This document shows, piece after piece, positions 61,835-64,000 of a DNA stretch of 64,000 nucleotides. Within the stretch, counting starts at the first letter, position 1; each line of letters opens with the position of its first letter. The position numbers were made by a program, and so were the translations under genes. The stretch is from Bacteroidota bacterium (GTDB taxonomy: Bacteria; Bacteroidota; Bacteroidia; Flavobacteriales; Flavobacteriaceae). The notes beneath the pieces were generated by a model. It was not told where the DNA came from. It did not search any database and worked only from the letters and a program-made list of their open reading frames with translations. The stretch is from assembly GCA_018267095.1 (NCBI GenBank), contig JAFDZC010000005.1, forward strand, positions 186,001 to 250,000, given 5' to 3'.

Positions 61835-63112
61835 TTACTTGAGTAAATCAGCTAGTTTTCGCGTAAGGCTTTGACGCGAATATTGATCAACACCTACAGC
61901 ATGAACCACTAGTTTTTGGTCTAAAAACTGTTCATACCAAAGCCTAAGTGTTTTCTTTATTTCATCTTTAGCAGCATAATCATAAAAAACACCGGTGTTG
62001 GTTTTTTGTATAATTTCAGAAAAATCAGAACCTCTAGGGCCAATCGCCAAAATGGGTCGGTTGGAAATCATATATTCAAACAATTTTCCGGGAATAATAC
62101 TGATGGTATTCCTTGAATTGATTTCAATGAGCAACAAAACTTGCGATTTTCGCTGATGCTCTAAAGCTTCTTGATGCGACACATAACCTAAGTTCAAAAT
62201 AAATTCATTGAGGTTATAACTACCGATGGTTTCGAGAACCTCTTTACTGACTGTTCCGATTAATTTAAGTTGCAGATAATCCGCAAAACCCGGGATTTCT
62301 TTAACCAAATCAGAAAGTGCTTGCCACAAATGCACGGGGTTTCGCTCAGATAAAAGCGAACCTATATGCGCCAGACTGAATTTTTTGTCTAAGGTTTGGG
62401 GCGCCACTTTTTCATGATCAAATCCGTTGGTAATTACTGCAATGGGTTTGATGGTTTTCTTTTCAAACTCGGCTTGTGTACTCGGACTGGTCACAATAAT
62501 CTGATCCGCTGTATTGAGCACTTTTTTTTCGAGCATTCGGTGTTTTTGCGCAGCCCCCTCAGACAAATGCAACTTATCGTGGTAACCAATGGTTGTCCAG
62601 GGATCTCTAAAATCAGCCACCCAACGCACCGAGAGTTGTTCCTTTAGCCTTAAACCAATTAAATGCAAACTGTGCGGTGGTCCAGTAGTGATAACCGTAT
62701 CGATTTGATTTTCTTGAATATATTTTTTGAGATAAGAAACCGAAGGCTTCACCCAAAAAACTCTGGCGTCGGGAATAAACAAATTTCCGCGAACCCACAA
62801 CAAAAAGCGATCAATTTGGGTTTGCTTGCGCTCGTTGGGAATGATGCCGGAACTAATTTTTTTTGTTTTGGTCTTTGAAAAAACAGAAGCCAAAGCATAA
62901 GGCTCAAAAATTCGTCGTTTTAGAATGGTCGTCTTTGAAGATACTTCTTCTAAAAGTTGCTTATCAATAATCGGATAAGATGGATTTTCAGGCACATAAA
63001 CAATAGGTTCAATCCCAAAATCGGGTAAATATTTGACAAATTTTAACCATCGCTGAACACCGGGCCCGCCTGCCGGAGGAAAATAATAGGTGATAATCAG
63101 CACTTTTTTCAT
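61835..63112 (-). CDS. Glycosyltransferase (GT4-like)
   Basis: 425 residues. The N-terminal Rossmann-like half starts VLIITYYFPPAGGPGVQRWLKFVKYLPDFG, the usual glycine-rich start of GT4-type enzymes. The C-terminal half includes AHIGSLLSERNPVHLWQALSDL and LFEYMISNRPILAIGPRGSDFSEII, the donor-nucleotide region with the conserved Glu. It should transfer a sugar to a lipid-linked or surface glycan. It sits 10 bases after the YfhO-like gene and 10 bases before the flippase gene, all on the minus strand. Confidence 0.85.
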   Translation of the reverse strand: MKKVLIITYYFPPAGGPGVQRWLKFVKYLPDFGIEPIVYVPENPSYPIIDKQLLEEVSSKTTILKRRIFEPYALASVFSKTKTKKISSGIIPNERKQTQIDRFLLWVRGNLFIPDARVFWVKPSVSYLKKYIQENQIDTVITTGPPHSLHLIGLRLKEQLSVRWVADFRDPWTTIGYHDKLHLSEGAAQKHRMLEKKVLNTADQIIVTSPSTQAEFEKKTIKPIAVITNGFDHEKVAPQTLDKKFSLAHIGSLLSERNPVHLWQALSDLVKEIPGFADYLQLKLIGTVSKEVLETIGSYNLNEFILNLGYVSHQEALEHQRKSQVLLLIEINSRNTISIIPGKLFEYMISNRPILAIGPRGSDFSEIIQKTNTGVFYDYAAKDEIKKTLRLWYEQFLDQKLVVHAVGVDQYSRQSLTRKLADLLK

Positions 63113-63122
63113 CGGTTAGAAT

Positions 63123-64000
63123 TTACTTGGTTTCATTGTTTTGTACAAACCAAAGTTTTCGTCTTTCAAAATACAATCCGCCGACGATTAACAACAACAT
63201 CAAAGCAGAACTTCCCAAAGCAATATTGCTCCCGGTTTTGACTACTTGCGGTTCAAACTTAAATTCAATTTTGTGATGCCCTGCCGGAACTTGCATCGCA
63301 CGCAAAACATAATCCACTCTAAAATGCGGCACTAATTTTCCGTCGAGATAAGCATTCCAACCATCGGCATAATACATTTCTGAAAAAACCGCCAAACCGA
63401 GATTTGCATTGTTAGAAACGTAGCTCAAATGATTCGGCAAATATTGAGTAAGCTTAATCGAAGCCAAGCTGTCTTTGACAAATTCTTGTTCATTAATATC
63501 AGGAAAATCATTTTTGTTTACAGCCGCAATATTCTTGGTATCGAGTTTATTGAGAATGCGCATTTCTTCGTTAGCAGTACTCACCAAATGAAGTTTCTGA
63601 ACAAACCAAGCATTGCCATTGGCCATATCGTTGAGCATCGGAACAGCGGCTCCGGTGGAATCGGTTTGAATGATGTATTTAACGTTGAGCATATCTAAAA
63701 CGCCCATATTGTTTTTGGCGATTTGATAGTCAAAAAGTTGTTGCATTCTTCGGGGTTTTGCCGCGTGATATCCACCAATCGAACTGTGAAAATACGATGC
63801 GCGTGCGCTGCTCATATTGCCGTCAATTTCAAAAACTCTAAAATGCGAATGATCATTCTGAATCATTTGGTCCGCAGCATTGGGCGCAAACGGAACATCG
63901 ACTTCATGAGCGCTTAAAAAGTCTGAGCTACTGACATAATTCCGGTCGATAAAGAACAAATCTCCGACCATAAAAATACCAATCAAAATAATGGTGGTGC
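63123..64000 (-). CDS. YfhO-type membrane protein, partial (5' end beyond window)
   Basis: 292 residues are visible and the frame is open to the window edge, so the N-terminal membrane portion is missing. The visible part starts in a hydrophobic helix, then a soluble domain with FFIDRNYVSSSDFLS, MLNVKYIIQTDS, an IKLTQYLPNHLSYVSNNANLGLAVFSEMYYADGWNAYLDGK stretch, and a final helix (GSSALMLLLIVGGLYF). This C-terminal layout is that of YfhO-family proteins, implicated in sugar transfer on lipids (family knowledge). It is the first gene seen of the polysaccharide group. Confidence 0.85.
   Translation of the reverse strand, partial: TTIILIGIFMVGDLFFIDRNYVSSSDFLSAHEVDVPFAPNAADQMIQNDHSHFRVFEIDGNMSSARASYFHSSIGGYHAAKPRRMQQLFDYQIAKNNMGVLDMLNVKYIIQTDSTGAAVPMLNDMANGNAWFVQKLHLVSTANEEMRILNKLDTKNIAAVNKNDFPDINEQEFVKDSLASIKLTQYLPNHLSYVSNNANLGLAVFSEMYYADGWNAYLDGKLVPHFRVDYVLRAMQVPAGHHKIEFKFEPQVVKTGSNIALGSSALMLLLIVGGLYFERRKLWFVQNNETK

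Overview
The window reads as chromosomal DNA of a member of the Bacteroidota, most likely Flavobacteriaceae and close to Flavobacterium. The signs are type IX secretion (T9SS) C-terminal sorting domains, promoters of the TTG-N17/18-TAnnTTTG class, lipoproteins with acidic export signals, small protein families typical of flavobacteria, and an AT-rich base composition. There are no rRNA or tRNA genes, CRISPR arrays, transposase genes or phage genes that I can support.

Layout. 1-2.3 kb: an outer-membrane barrel and a T9SS-exported repeat protein, transcribed leftward. 2.3-6.9 kb: an accessory segment with two AT-rich genes (an unknown coiled-coil protein and an AlbA_2/Schlafen-type protein), bordered by dispersed repeats and followed by a 1.7 kb non-coding, repeat-rich block. 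6.9-26.4 kb: mostly housekeeping genes: a hybrid histidine kinase, ychF, a ferredoxin, an acyl-CoA reductase, serC and serA, small conserved proteins, msrA, a lolD-type ABC ATPase, a serine hydrolase, a DEAD-box helicase, a BatA-like protein and a dihydroorotase-like protein that lacks its metal ligands. 26.4-30 kb: a T9SS type B surface protein with RCC1-like repeats and a small partner. 30-35.5 kb: hydrolases, a conserved unknown protein, bcp, nth, a 47-residue small gene and an ECF-type sigma factor.

35.7-55.9 kb is the most notable part. Ten genes on the minus strand look like a beta-1,3/1,6-glucan (laminarin-like) utilisation locus with no SusC/SusD pair. It encodes a surface GH16 lipoprotein, a surface glycan-binding lipoprotein, a clan GH-A glycosidase fused to an outer-membrane beta-barrel, a GH30 lipoprotein, an exported GH17, a GPH-family importer, a GH17-like protein without a signal peptide, and a large GH94/GH149-like phosphorylase. 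A one-piece transmembrane regulator (propeller, Y_Y_Y domain, LuxR-type HTH) and a T9SS-exported protein made of three near-identical modules complete it. The inferred flow is surface cleavage and capture, passage through the fused barrel, periplasmic trimming, import of oligosaccharides and cytoplasmic phosphorolysis. A 9-bp motif, AACTATACA, occurs four times in the two intergenic regions that precede the porin-fusion operon and the T9SS module gene, and is a candidate operator.

55.9-64 kb: uvrA, two small proteins of unknown function, and the start of a cell-surface polysaccharide/glycosyltransfer group (a flippase, a glycosyltransferase and a YfhO-type membrane protein cut by the window edge).

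Functions come from motifs read by eye and remembered family features. No database search was run.
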